A DNA stretch of 64,000 bases from Bacillus salacetis (GTDB lineage: Bacteria; Bacillota; Bacilli; Bacillales; Bacillaceae_B), in NCBI RefSeq assembly GCF_003581585.1, contig NZ_QXIR01000009.1, forward strand, positions 61,033 to 125,032, written 5' to 3'. Within the stretch, counting starts at the first letter, position 1; each line of letters opens with the position of its first letter. The notes below the pieces were generated by a model. That model had not been told where the DNA came from. It searched no databases and saw only the letters and a program-made list of their open reading frames with translations. A program made the translations under genes and the position numbers. Shown here in pieces: positions 43,588 to 52,469 of the stretch.

Positions 43588-44493
43588 CTATTTAACCACC
43601 TTCATGAATATATCCTCAAGACTGCTTTCACTGGTCTCAAACTTTTTTATTGGCATATCTGAACCTGCGGCTGCCTTCAGCACTTGAGCTCTTGCAAAAT
43701 TGATTTCTTCGACTTCCAAGTGTAAAAGGCTTCCATTTATTCGATGCCTTTTCACAAAGGGCATACTGGTAAGCTGTTCAGTGTAATTCTCCTCCTTATC
43801 TTCAAATTGAACAGTCAGCACAGCTTCTTTATATTTTCCCTTGATATCTTTCAACGTTCCGCTTTCCACCAGTTTTCCTTTATGAAGAAACAGAATATCA
43901 TCGCAGATTTCTTCTGCATCATTCAAGATATGAGTGGAAAATAGAATCGTCGTTTGCTGCTTAAGTTTCCTCATCAATTCCAATACTTCCCTCCTGCCGA
44001 ATGGATCAAGAGCCGAGACTGGTTCATCCAGCATGACAAGTTTCGGGCGGTGGATCAGTGCTTGAGCAATGCCGAGCCTCTGTTTCATCCCGCCGGAAAA
44101 TTGGCCGACCCTCCTGTTATTATCCTCAGCAAGGCCGACAAGCTCAAGCAGTTCAACAGTCCGCTCTCCCGCTTCTGTTTTACTTAATCCTGCAAGTTCA
44201 CCTGAGAACACCATATATTCCCGTGCGGTCATCCATTCAAAAAAGGTTGGATATTGAGGAAGATAGCCTATCAATGTGCGGAGGTCCTTCTTATTGGGCA
44301 GGAGTTCTGTAAAGATGCTTCCAGAAGATGGCCTGGTCAATCCTGCGAGCATGTTGATTGTTGTCGTCTTGCCCGCCCCGTTCGGCCCAAGCAATGCTGT
44401 ACACTTGCCTTCTTCGAGCTGAAAGTTCAGTTTCTCCACTGCAACTTTATCTCTGTATCTTTTACTCAATCCATTTACAGAAATGACATTCAT
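43588..44493 (-). CDS. ABC transporter ATP-binding protein (YxlF-like)
   Basis: 301 residues. Walker A GPNGAGKTTT, signature FSGGMKQRLGIAQAL, Walker B LVMLDEPVSALDP, H-loop STH. The C-terminal extension LEDIFMKVVK is usual for drug or lipid exporters of this class. Overlaps the yxlE-like gene by 4 nt. Confidence 0.92.
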   Translation of the reverse strand: MNVISVNGLSKRYRDKVAVEKLNFQLEEGKCTALLGPNGAGKTTTINMLAGLTRPSSGSIFTELLPNKKDLRTLIGYLPQYPTFFEWMTAREYMVFSGELAGLSKTEAGERTVELLELVGLAEDNNRRVGQFSGGMKQRLGIAQALIHRPKLVMLDEPVSALDPFGRREVLELMRKLKQQTTILFSTHILNDAEEICDDILFLHKGKLVESGTLKDIKGKYKEAVLTVQFEDKEENYTEQLTSMPFVKRHRINGSLLHLEVEEINFARAQVLKAAAGSDMPIKKFETSESSLEDIFMKVVK

Positions 44494-44705
44494 CCATTTT
44501 GCCTCCTTCCGGCAACGAAATAGATGATCGGCCCGATTACATTAATGAAAATGATTATCAATACCCACATCCATTTTGGTCCATTTGTATCTTTAATTCT
44601 GATCAGGTCCACAAGTGCTGTCACCATCAAAATCAGCTGGATGACGATTAAAGGAGCAACCAGCCCCCAATTGATTGATTCCAGTGCCTGTTGTATTTCC
44701 GCCAT
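44490..44705 (-). CDS. PLDc_N-domain membrane protein (YxlE-like)
   Basis: 71 residues, two helices: APLIVIQLILMVTALVDLI then KWMWVLIIIFINVIGPIIYFVAGRR, the phospholipase-D-nuclease N-terminal (PLDc_N) pattern of YxlE. In B. subtilis yxlE-yxlF-yxlG lie in the sigY operon; here the three are together but sigY and its anti-sigma genes are absent. GGGGG precedes the ATG. Confidence 0.85.
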   Translation of the reverse strand: MAEIQQALESINWGLVAPLIVIQLILMVTALVDLIRIKDTNGPKWMWVLIIIFINVIGPIIYFVAGRRQNG

Positions 44706-44746
44706 TGCAATTCCCCCACTTGGTGTTTTTTTGTTTTCAAGGATAA

Positions 44747-44771
44747 TACGAAGGGAACCCCTTTTCGTTCA
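44747..44771 (-). promoter_or_regulatory. ECF sigma-like (SigY-type) promoter before yxlEFG-like operon
   Basis: Minus strand TGAACG (44766-44771), 15 nt, CGTA (44747-44750). SigY promoters in B. subtilis are described as TGAACG with a downstream CGTC box, so three of four -10 bases match. The rest of the 44706-45103 gap holds only a terminator at 45066-45102. Confidence 0.45.
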
Positions 44772-45065
44772 TTTTAATTTTAATTTTTTGAACTGAAGCG
44801 ATGTGAGAATGGGAATTAACGGGAGTTGATGTTGACTTGTCACAAGAAGGAAGCCTGCAGTTTGACAGCTGTTTGGACCTCGCAGCTGGATTGACTAAAA
44901 AACGGGAGCAGTTTATCAGCTCCCTGGCAGGGTTGAGGAAAACCGACAGAAGGGCCAGCTCCTTTATTTCCTTGATGAATTAGGTACTGTGCCGGGAAAT
45001 AGGGTTCTGCCACGATTCGGAATACATTTTTCCTTCTTCTCAAAGATTTCATAATTAACCATAAA

Positions 45066-45102
45066 GAAAAAGGACAGCCCCCTATATCAGCTGGGACTGC
45101 CC
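45066..45102 (-). terminator. Terminator of the WYL regulator gene
   Basis: Minus strand GGGCAGTCCCAGC-loop-GGGGGCTGTCC then TTTTTC. Confidence 0.72.
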
Positions 45103-45103
45103 T

Positions 45104-46093
45104 TCAATTATATAATTCATGCATGCTTGCAATCTCGCTTTTGATTTTTTCCACAAGAGATGGAGGAGAAATGACTTTGGCCTGACTTCCCCAATTTAAA
45201 ATCCAGCTTGCCAGTCCTGCACTGTCTCTTGCTTTAGTAGTAAGGATAAAATGGCTTTCACCATCTTTCTGAATGTCCACTTCTTTCCCGAACTTATCGA
45301 GCATGACGTTTATCAGTTCGTTCCTGAAGCAGATTTTGATCCATTGCTCAGAGCCGGCAAACATATGGAAAGTGGACTGAACATATCTGCTCACATCAAA
45401 CGGATCGTATTTGAAAGATTCAGTCGTCACTTCAACATTCCTGATTCGGTCGATCCGATAATGACGGATTTCATCCGCTTCCATAAAGCACGCAATGAGA
45501 TAGTAAAAGTCATTCGTCCATGTAAGGGCAAGGGGCTTGACGAGGTATTTCCCTCCATTCCTGCTCAATGTAAATTCTTTGTCCACATTATATCTGCCAT
45601 ACTGAAACGCAATCACTTTCTTCTCCGCAACAGCCTGATGAAGCACATGAATAGCAAGCCTTACCATCGGGCTTTCACTTTTCACTGAGGAATCAATCAA
45701 TAGTTCATTTTGAAGTAATTTTGCCTGGTGGATACTGGTAAGCTTCTTAATCTTGCGAATCAAATTCCTGGTTTCATTCTTGGTAATGAATCGGGCAGAC
45801 ACCACGGCATCGATCAGCATCCGCAACTCATACAGCTCAAATAATCGGTATTGGTGACTATAGTATTTTGGAAGGCCTTCTTTCTCCTGATTGATGGTTA
45901 CGTCAAAGCCTGAAGCGATTAAGTGATCAATATCATCCTTCAGCGAGATCTTATTGACCTTCATTCCCGGACCATAGGAAAGCCTGAAGCGATCCATTAG
46001 TTCTTCATAACTTAGCTCATGTTCTTCATCGGTATACTCTCTTAAAATTTCCATCAACTTCAGCAGCCGTTCCTTATTATTTACTCGTTCCAC
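45104..46093 (-). CDS. WYL-domain transcriptional regulator
   Basis: About 329 residues. N-terminal winged helix (KERLLKLMEILREYTDEEHELSYEELMDRF ... KDDIDHLIASGFDV), a middle linker, and a WYL domain (KKVIAFQYGRYNVDKEF, VKPLALTWTNDFYYLIAC, RHYRIDRIRNVEV) ending in a WCX-like region. WYL proteins sense nucleotides or DNA damage signals in several systems; ligand and targets here are unknown. I prefer GTG 46093 with AGAGG 8 nt upstream to the GTG nine bases earlier. Confidence 0.9.
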   Translation of the reverse strand: MERVNNKERLLKLMEILREYTDEEHELSYEELMDRFRLSYGPGMKVNKISLKDDIDHLIASGFDVTINQEKEGLPKYYSHQYRLFELYELRMLIDAVVSARFITKNETRNLIRKIKKLTSIHQAKLLQNELLIDSSVKSESPMVRLAIHVLHQAVAEKKVIAFQYGRYNVDKEFTLSRNGGKYLVKPLALTWTNDFYYLIACFMEADEIRHYRIDRIRNVEVTTESFKYDPFDVSRYVQSTFHMFAGSEQWIKICFRNELINVMLDKFGKEVDIQKDGESHFILTTKARDSAGLASWILNWGSQAKVISPPSLVEKIKSEIASMHELYN

Positions 46094-46148
46094 TCTGCTC
46101 ACCTCTCTCTTATTCTAGCAAATCAGAGGAAGGATTTCCTGAAAATAG

Positions 46149-46185
46149 AAAACCCGGCTGCACATATCGAAGTACAGCCGGTTTC
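46149..46185 (-). terminator. Terminator downstream of DUF4870 gene
   Basis: AAACCGGCTGTAC-loop-GTGCAGCCGGGTTTTC on the minus strand. Confidence 0.82.
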
Positions 46186-46189
46186 CAGC

Positions 46190-46240
46190 GCTTTAACACT
46201 TTAAAGCAAGCGGGGACAGTCCCCACTTGCGGTGAAGCGT
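46190..46240. repeat. GGGGACWGTCCCC palindromic repeat, copy 3
   Basis: CGCTTTAA...AAGC.GGGGAC-A-GTCCCC.CTTGC...AAGCG centred at 46218, with imperfect outer arms. Confidence 0.8.
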
Positions 46241-46259
46241 TACTACAATAAAGTAATCC

Positions 46260-46586
46260 TTACTTAATGATGCGGAAAACTGTCGGTATCCGGTACCTTT
46301 CTCCTTCGTACGCCTTGATCGCCCCCAATATTGTAAATATGAAGGCAAGCAGTCCGACGATCGGTGCCAGAATGAATCCAACCAGAACCAGCATCAGTAA
46401 CGAGCTGATAAGACCATAGACGAAATAGGATATAAGAAAATTCATATATTCTTTTCCATGGAAGTCAATATATTCTGAGTCATCTTTCTTAATTAGCCAT
46501 ATGATCAGCGGTCCTATAAAGACGGTAAAAAAGCTGATAATGTAAATGAATGCTGCCAATAACCTTTCATCTTTTGTGGATTCCAC
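46260..46586 (-). CDS. DUF4870 family membrane protein
   Basis: 108 residues. DERLLAAFIYIISFFTVFIGPLIIWLIKKDDSEYIDFHGKEYMNFLISYFVYGLIS and a closing GAIKAYEGERYRIPTVFRIIK, the DUF4870/Tic20-like three-helix pattern. Function unknown. GTG 46586 has AGGGGG 6 nt upstream. Confidence 0.87.
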   Translation of the reverse strand: MESTKDERLLAAFIYIISFFTVFIGPLIIWLIKKDDSEYIDFHGKEYMNFLISYFVYGLISSLLMLVLVGFILAPIVGLLAFIFTILGAIKAYEGERYRIPTVFRIIK

Positions 46587-46683
46587 GTTATTCCCCCTCA
46601 AAGCTAATATTGTTTCTAATTATCTATACGAATGAGCGGCCGAAAAGTTTCTTATTATCTATTCGCATTCATCGTTTGTGCTT

Positions 46684-46735
46684 TAGTACTTTAAAGTAAC
46701 AGGGGACTGTCCCCCGGTGCTTTAAAGCGGTAAAG
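46684..46735. repeat. GGGGACWGTCCCC palindromic repeat, copy 4
   Basis: CTTTAGTACTTTAAAG..GGGGAC-T-GTCCCC..CTTTAAAGCGGTAAAG centred at 46708, 70 bp upstream of uppP. Confidence 0.82.
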
Positions 46736-46805
46736 TTTAGGTCTTCTTCAGGTATTTCTGAATATATGTTAATAGAGAAACCTTGTCCAGGAAGGGTGAA
46801 GGAAT

Positions 46806-47588
46806 ATGATGTCAAAACTGGAAGCCTTGATATTGGGGATGATTCAAGGACTGACTGAATTTTTGCCGGTTTCCAGCACCGGCCATCTTTATTTAGGAAG
46901 GAAAGCGTTTGGTCTTGAGGAAGCCGGGCTTTTCCTTGATACGATGCTGCACTTGGGCACCTTGCTGGCCGTTGTCGTCGTTTATCAGAAGGAGCTTCTC
47001 CATATGATTCGCCACCCCTTCAGTAAGTTAAGCTTCATACTGGTGATCGGGACGATCCCGGCTGTCATTATCGGCTTTTCCTTTGAAGATTATTTTGACA
47101 GGATTTCCACTACCGGAAGCACCATCGGATGGGAATTTCTGATTACAGGATTGATCATGTACATTGCAGATGGAGTCAAGGACGGCTTAAAAAAAATTGA
47201 AGACATCACCTATACAGACGCATTTGTCATCGGGAGTTTTCAGGCAGCGGCCATCTTCCCTGCATTATCCCGGTCCGGCCTGACCATTGCAGCCGGTCTT
47301 TTTCGAAAGCTGGACCGCCAGACCGCAGCCTATTTTTCCTTCCTTCTCTCTACTCCAGCCATCCTTGGCGGACTGATCATGAAAGGAAAAGACCTTTTCA
47401 CCGGCCATGTCGAAGCTGTATCACTAACGGCATTAATGGTTGGCACGGCTGCATCTGCTGTGTTTGGCTATATCGCCATCGTAGCCATGATAAATTTTTT
47501 AAAGAACCGTTCATTAAAGATATTCTCATATTATGTATGGGGGCTCGGAATCCTGATATTGATTCTTCAATGGTCGGGAATCTTTTAA
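46806..47588 (+). CDS. uppP: Undecaprenyl-diphosphatase
   Basis: 260 residues, BacA/UppP family. Motifs QGLTEFLPVSSTGHL and FPALSRSGLTIAAGL carry the catalytic Glu/His/Ser/Arg set. Converts undecaprenyl pyrophosphate to the monophosphate for envelope synthesis; extra copies give bacitracin resistance. AAGG precedes tandem ATGs. It heads a likely three-gene operon with a DedA protein and an amidohydrolase. Confidence 0.95.
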   Translation: MMSKLEALILGMIQGLTEFLPVSSTGHLYLGRKAFGLEEAGLFLDTMLHLGTLLAVVVVYQKELLHMIRHPFSKLSFILVIGTIPAVIIGFSFEDYFDRISTTGSTIGWEFLITGLIMYIADGVKDGLKKIEDITYTDAFVIGSFQAAAIFPALSRSGLTIAAGLFRKLDRQTAAYFSFLLSTPAILGGLIMKGKDLFTGHVEAVSLTALMVGTAASAVFGYIAIVAMINFLKNRSLKIFSYYVWGLGILILILQWSGIF

Positions 47589-47600
47589 GGAGGAATTGAA

Positions 47601-48212
47601 GTGGGACATGAATGGATTGAAGCATTGCTTCAGCTCCTTTCTGAATGGGGATACTTCGGTATTGCTTTCGGGTTGATGGTAGAAGTGATCCCAAGTGAGC
47701 TGGTATTGAGTTACGGCGGCTTTCTGGTATCCGAAAATCAATTGCATTTTATGGGAGCCCTTCTGGCAGGTGTCCTTGGCGGTACTCTGGCTCAATTGTT
47801 TTTATATTGGCTGGGGCTTTATGGCGGCCGTCCGTTTTTTGAAAAATGGGGGAAGTTCCTTTTTATTCGCGAAAAGCACCTGCAGGCTTCTGAGGACTGG
47901 TTCAGCAGATATGGGACATTCGTCATTTTCGCTGCCCGTTTCATACCTGTGGTCCGCCATGCGATATCCATTCCGGCAGGCATCGGTAAAATGAACTTTT
48001 CTTTATTCTTCCTCTATACTTTTGCAGCAATGATTCCCTGGACAATCCTGTTCCTTCTGATAGGAATGGAGCTTGGAAATCATTGGGAGCAGATCGAAGT
48101 CATCGGCAGCCAGTATGTAAAACCTATCGCTCTTATTGCTTGTTCAGGCATCGCTTTGTATTTTGCCACCCATCTCTGGCGTGGAAGCCGCGGGGGAAAA
48201 ACCCGGGATTGA
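47601..48212 (+). CDS. DedA family membrane protein
   Basis: 203 residues. DedA core: EVIPSELVLSYGGFL re-entrant, then FSRYGTFVIFAARFIPVVRHAISIPAG with the conserved RFIPxxR and G. GTG start with AAGGAGG. DedA proteins (UptA type) flip undecaprenyl phosphate to the inner leaflet. Being 12 bp after uppP, it would recycle the product of that enzyme. Confidence 0.93.
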   Translation: MGHEWIEALLQLLSEWGYFGIAFGLMVEVIPSELVLSYGGFLVSENQLHFMGALLAGVLGGTLAQLFLYWLGLYGGRPFFEKWGKFLFIREKHLQASEDWFSRYGTFVIFAARFIPVVRHAISIPAGIGKMNFSLFFLYTFAAMIPWTILFLLIGMELGNHWEQIEVIGSQYVKPIALIACSGIALYFATHLWRGSRGGKTRD

Positions 48213-48248
48213 TTTATTCTCAGCCCGAATAGGAAGGAAATAGAAACC

Positions 48249-49379
48249 ATGCAGAAAATCATATTCAGGAATGCAACGTTATATACGATCACTTCCGGTA
48301 TTATTCCCAACAGCTGCGTATGGATTGAGAGAGGAAAAATCAAAAAAATTTCTTCTGCCGGATGCGAGGGAGTGAAGGATGCCACGGTTATTGATTGTAA
48401 GGGCAGACCCCTCCTTCCCGGCTTCATTGACGTCCATACCCACCTAGGCCTTTATGACGAAGGAACTGGCTGGGCGGGAAATGATGCCAATGAAACCATC
48501 GAACCGATGACTCCGCATATCCGTGCATTTGATGGTGTACACCCCTTTGATCCTGGTTTTCAAGACGCGCTTAAATATGGCGTGACAACAGTGAATGTCA
48601 TGCCGGGCAGCGCCAATGTTATAGGCGGTACAACGGCTGTCATCAAAACACATGGAAAAAATATAGCTCAGATGCTTGTACGGGAAACTTCCGGCCTGAA
48701 GATCGCGCTTGGGGAAAACCCGAAAAGAATACACAGTAACGGAAATAAAGAGTCCATCACCCGTATGGGAATCATGGGAATGTTAAGGGAGGCCTTCTTC
48801 AATGCCAAGTACAGCGACCAACCCGAAGAGCTCCGGACCGCACCGCTGGTCCTGGCTTTAAGAAGGGAAATTCCTGTAAGGGTGCATGCTCATCGTGCGG
48901 ATGATATCCTTTCTGCTGTCCGACTTGCAAAAGAGTTCGATCTGGATTTAAGAATCGAGCATTGTACCGAGGGGCACCTGATTGCCAAGGAGCTGCGGAA
49001 CTTATCGTTAAAAGTCTGTGTCGGACCGACTTTTACCCGTCGGTCCAAGGTGGAACTTAGAAATAAGAGCTGGACGACTTATCAGGAATTGTCGAATAAT
49101 GGTGTAGAAGTCTCCATTACCACAGATCATCCTTATACTCCTGTTCAATACCTGAATATGTGTGCGGCTGTCACGGTAAGGGAAGGCTGGGACATTGAAA
49201 AAGCCCTTGAAGGCATCACAATAAATCCTGCAAGGAATTTAGGTGTTGACCACCGTTTGGGAAGTATTGAAGAAGGAAAGGATGCCGATTTGGTCCTTTG
49301 GAGCGACCACCCATTTCATTTTTTGGCTAAGCCTCTGCTGACAATGATAGATGGGGAAATCGCTTATAAAAAAATGTAG
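48249..49379 (+). CDS. Imidazolonepropionase-like amidohydrolase
   Basis: 376 residues. Amidohydrolase superfamily: metal motif GFIDVHTHLGLYDE, later His ligands VRVHAHRADD and IEHCTEG, and catalytic Asp in ITTDHPYTP; C-terminal ITINPARNLGVDHRLGSIEEGKDADLVLW. A cytoplasmic hydrolase of a cyclic amide or dipeptide-like substrate; actual substrate unknown. Follows dedA by 36 bp on the same strand. Confidence 0.88.
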   Translation: MQKIIFRNATLYTITSGIIPNSCVWIERGKIKKISSAGCEGVKDATVIDCKGRPLLPGFIDVHTHLGLYDEGTGWAGNDANETIEPMTPHIRAFDGVHPFDPGFQDALKYGVTTVNVMPGSANVIGGTTAVIKTHGKNIAQMLVRETSGLKIALGENPKRIHSNGNKESITRMGIMGMLREAFFNAKYSDQPEELRTAPLVLALRREIPVRVHAHRADDILSAVRLAKEFDLDLRIEHCTEGHLIAKELRNLSLKVCVGPTFTRRSKVELRNKSWTTYQELSNNGVEVSITTDHPYTPVQYLNMCAAVTVREGWDIEKALEGITINPARNLGVDHRLGSIEEGKDADLVLWSDHPFHFLAKPLLTMIDGEIAYKKM

Positions 49380-49533
49380 AAAATTGGTGAATTTTTTCAA
49401 AAAAAATTAACGTTTTACCTATTTCTTTTTATGATTTTTTTTAGTATGATACGAACAGATGATATATTCCATTATATTGTTCACTAGCCGAGCAATCTGA
49501 ATATATATGGCTTATGTAATGGAGGGAAGGCAA

Positions 49534-49566
49534 ATGGTGCGCCACCAGTTTCTTGACTGGTCTTAG
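49534..49566 (+). CDS. Candidate 10-residue leader peptide
   Basis: GGAGG with 8-nt spacing precedes ATG 49534; reads MVRHQFLDWS then TAG. It lies 97 nt upstream of an acetyltransferase gene and runs into a series of alternative stems (49566-49657), like leader peptides of inducible resistance genes. Confidence 0.5.
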   Translation: MVRHQFLDWS

Positions 49567-49657
49567 TGGGTTCGATTCCCACCCCGAAATTTTTTATGTG
49601 TTTTATGAAAAATTTCGAGGGTGGGGTCTTACGCTAAAAGACTGCCCTCATGGAGGG
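49566..49657 (+). promoter_or_regulatory. Candidate attenuator with mutually exclusive hairpins
   Basis: Five elements can be read. B is GTGGG (49566-49570). C is a run 49578-49594 starting CCCACCCC. D, 49608-49625, pairs with C over 17 bp with one bulge. F is CCCTC (645-649). G is the SD arm GAGGG (653-657). F pairs with G with a 3-nt loop and hides the SD; F can instead pair with GAGGG inside D (617-621) if B holds C. So C:D favours off, and B:C with D:F favours on. Confidence 0.5.
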
Positions 49658-49663
49658 ATACTA

Positions 49664-50215
49664 ATGATCAAGAAACGCGATCTGCAGGACTGTCATGTTC
49701 TGTTCGATTTGATGGTGCACCCTGAGGTCTTCCCTTTTGTGCGTCAAAAAGCTTTTTCCTATGAGGAATTTCTATTTTTGTCAAAAAGCACAATTGAAGC
49801 CGAAGAGCGCGGAGAATTAATTTCACGTACGATTGTTGATGAGTGGGGAAGCCCTATCGGTACAATCAATCTGTTCGACATTGAAAACGGGGCTGGATTC
49901 CTTGGCACTTGGATCGGAAAACCATACCATGGAAAAGGTTATAACCAGCCTGCAAAAGAAGCTTTTTTCCAGGAACTCTTCTATGAGCTTGGTATGGAAA
50001 CAATTTTCATGAGAATCAGGAAAGTCAACATACGTTCACAAAAAGCTGCGGAAAAGCTTCCTTATGTCATCAAAGCCAATGAATTAAGACCGGTAATCTA
50101 TCAGCAGCTAAACGCAGATGGCGATATCTACGATCTATATGAAATTCCAAAAGACCTCTATACCATGCATCTTTACACTACTTCTCAAGAAGACGAGCAA
50201 GCAATGGAGGCATAA
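49664..50215 (+). CDS. RimJ/RimL-like GNAT acetyltransferase
   Basis: 183 residues. Acetyltransf_3 type: GSPIGTINLFDIENGAGFLGTWIGKPYHGKGYNQPAKEAFFQELF carries motif A, and RKVNIRSQKAAEKL motif B. Such enzymes acetylate protein N-termini, amino acids or antibiotics. ATG 49664 with GGAGGG 6 nt upstream; that SD can be hidden by a CCCTC hairpin. The leader (49534-49657) hints at inducible expression, which would fit a resistance or stress enzyme. Confidence 0.85.
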   Translation: MIKKRDLQDCHVLFDLMVHPEVFPFVRQKAFSYEEFLFLSKSTIEAEERGELISRTIVDEWGSPIGTINLFDIENGAGFLGTWIGKPYHGKGYNQPAKEAFFQELFYELGMETIFMRIRKVNIRSQKAAEKLPYVIKANELRPVIYQQLNADGDIYDLYEIPKDLYTMHLYTTSQEDEQAMEA

Positions 50216-50219
50216 GAAT

Positions 50220-50258
50220 AAACTCTGGATACCAAACTGGGATCCGGAGTTTTTTTAT
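50220..50258 (+). terminator. Terminator after GNAT gene
   Basis: AACTCTGGAT-loop-ATCCGGAGTTTTTTTA. Confidence 0.88.
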
Positions 50259-50379
50259 TAAAATTCTTTTGGGAATACAACTTTAATAGGAAAGAAATTT
50301 GGTGTTCACCAGTTGAGAATTGACCTTTTAAATTCAGCATTTTGTGTTATTTCTATTACTTCATTGAAGGGTTTTTCTT

Positions 50380-51068
50380 ATGCCTGATTCCACGGTTGTT
50401 TCATACATCATTCCAAGGGCGAAGCGCTTATCATGTCTGAATCCCTTGCCTTTTCATACATCATTTCAAGGTTCGCGCTCTTTTCATGCTTGAATCCACT
50501 GCCTTTTCATACATCATTTTCAGGTCCGTGCTCTTTTCGTGTCTGAATCCACTGCCTTTTCATACATCATTCCAGGATTCCTGCTCTTTTCATGTCTGAA
50601 TCCACTGCCTTTTCATACATCATTTTCAGGTCCCCGCTCTTTTCATGTCTGAATCCACTCCCTTTTCATACATCATTTCAGGGCCCCCTCCCTTTTCATG
50701 TCTGAATCCACTCCCTTTTCATACATCATTCCAAGGGGGACGCGTTTTCTATGTCCGAATCCACGAGGTTTTCATACATCATTCCAGGGTCCACGCCCTT
50801 TTCATGTCTGAATCCACTCCCTTTTCATACATCATTTCAGGATCCCCGCTCTTTTCATGCCTGAATCCACTGCCTTTTCATACATCATTTCAAGGGGGAC
50901 GCGGTTTTTATGTCCGAATCCACGAGGTTTTCATACATAATTCCAGGGCCCCCGCTCTTTGCATGCCTGAATCCACTCCCTTTTCATACATCATTCCAAG
51001 ATCCCCGCGTTTTTCATGCCTGACACTGCTGACTACTATTCATACATCATTCAACCCTTCTGTATTTT
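50380..51068. repeat. 53-bp tandem repeat array, 13 units
   Basis: Unit starts at 50380, 50433, 50491-3 and so on to 51016, exactly 12 periods of 53 bp plus a last divergent unit. Each unit holds ATGTCTGAATCCACT, CTTTTCATACATCAT and a variable 14-bp block before CTCTTTTC. Units are 70-95 percent alike. There is no SD and no frame kept over the array, since 53 is not a multiple of 3. It lies between convergent genes. Confidence 0.93.
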
Positions 51069-51159
51069 CATCTGCCACTCCATCACTAGTATTTTATCTG
51101 CTTCCGGTGAAACCTCCGAGCCTGACGCGATTTAAAACCATGAATACCCCGGCAAAAAT

Positions 51160-51196
51160 CAAAATGCCCGGCACTGCAATTCAGCGCCAGGCAAGA
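51160..51196 (-). terminator. Terminator of murG2
   Basis: Minus strand TGCCTGGC-GCTGAATTGCAGT-GCCGGGCATTTTGATTTTTG. Confidence 0.85.
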
Positions 51197-51201
51197 TATT
51201 T

Positions 51202-52272
51202 CTATTTCGATAATTTGGAAAGCTCATGGAAAATATCCTCGATGGTATATGAAGATTCATTTTTTTCCATTGCTGAGATCATGGAAGCACTGTTTTGTTC
51301 CAGCTCATCCATTTTATGCTTGAAGGTTTCAGGTGTTAATTCTTCCTCTTCCAGCTTCAAGGCAATGCCCTGCTTTACAAAAGAATCTGCATTGATGATT
51401 TGGTCCCCCCTGCTGGCTTCCCTTGAAAGGGGGATCAGCAGCATCGGTATCTTGAGTGCCAGGAATTCAAATATCGAATTTGATCCCGCTCTTGAGATGA
51501 CATAATCTGTCATGGCCAGGAAATGCGATAGTTCAGTTGACACATATTCATACTGGCGGTAACCCTTTTGCTGCAAAGCGGGGTCGAGGTTCCCTTTTCC
51601 GCAGAGATGGATAATTTGGTAATCCAAAAGCAGCTCCTGCAGATTTTTTCTCACAGCTTCATTGATCTTGCGTGAACCCAGGCTTCCGCCCATGATCATG
51701 AGGACCGGTTTGTTTTCATAAAAACCGGTCAGTCTCTTCCCTTCTGCTTTATCTCCAGTAAATAATTCTTCCCTGATGATGGCACCAGCACAAATCGCTT
51801 TGTCAGCAGGCATGCTGTTCAACGTTTCCGGAAATGTTGTGAAGATTTTCGTCGCAAATGGAACAGCGAGCTTATTCGCCAGCCCAGGTGTAAAGTCCGA
51901 CTCGTGGATCGCGGTGGGAATACCGGACATTTTCGCCGCCATGACGACAGGAACAGAAACAAACCCGCCTTTTGAAAAGATGACATCCGGCTTAGTTTTC
52001 CTGATGATCGTTAAGGCTTCCAGAAGTCCTTTCATTACTTTGAAGGGATCGGAGAAATTTTTCCAGGAAAAATACCTGCGCAGCTTTCCACTGGAAATAC
52101 CATAATAAGGAATCTCAGGGAACTGTTCTGTAATGATTTCATTTTCTATGCCGTCTTGTGATCCTATGTAAGAAACATTCCATCCCTGCCTTTTAAAAAA
52201 AGGGATAAGGGCCGCATTCACGGTAACATGCCCGGCAGAACCGCCGCCGGTAAAAAGTATATGTTTGCTCAT
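51202..52272 (-). CDS. MurG-like UDP-GlcNAc transferase (MurG2)
   Basis: 356 residues. GT28 enzyme: N-terminal GGGSAGHV (GGGTGGHV in canonical MurG), [29 protein letters not shown] and C-terminal [37 protein letters not shown]. Adds GlcNAc to lipid I to make lipid II. The variant first loop and lack of mur neighbours suggest the second MurG copy seen in some Bacilli. ATG 52272 is preferred, with AGGAG upstream. Confidence 0.88.
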   Translation of the reverse strand: MSKHILFTGGGSAGHVTVNAALIPFFKRQGWNVSYIGSQDGIENEIITEQFPEIPYYGISSGKLRRYFSWKNFSDPFKVMKGLLEALTIIRKTKPDVIFSKGGFVSVPVVMAAKMSGIPTAIHESDFTPGLANKLAVPFATKIFTTFPETLNSMPADKAICAGAIIREELFTGDKAEGKRLTGFYENKPVLMIMGGSLGSRKINEAVRKNLQELLLDYQIIHLCGKGNLDPALQQKGYRQYEYVSTELSHFLAMTDYVISRAGSNSIFEFLALKIPMLLIPLSREASRGDQIINADSFVKQGIALKLEEEELTPETFKHKMDELEQNSASMISAMEKNESSYTIEDIFHELSKLSK

Positions 52273-52469
52273 CTTCAAGCTCCTATCCATTAAGTATCCT
52301 TTATCATTATACACGCTAATTGCCTAAACATAATCAAATATTTATATTAACACGTAAGTCCATCGCTATCGAGCAGTAACTCCTTTCGTAAACCTTCTTT
52401 GCCCATATTCTGAAATAAGTGTGATATAATTCATTAGTTCATTTAAATCGATTCCCAGAGTTTTATTAA

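Noticed and set aside
44840..45052. 70-codon minus-strand ORF in the yxlE-WYL gap
   Set aside because: No SD and odd composition; nothing recognised.
49567..49590. tRNA-like T arm (GTGGGTTCGATTCCCAC) suggesting a tRNA gene
   Set aside because: No matching acceptor strand or D arm upstream; the anticodon-like hairpin has an 8-nt loop. Better explained as part of the leader.
50380..51068. CRISPR array
   Set aside because: Units are contiguous with no unique spacers of constant length, and no cas genes lie near.
50645..51505. 286-codon ORF over the tandem array
   Set aside because: Caused by the repeat: a 53-bp period changes frame each unit. It has no SD, and its end lies antisense to murG2.
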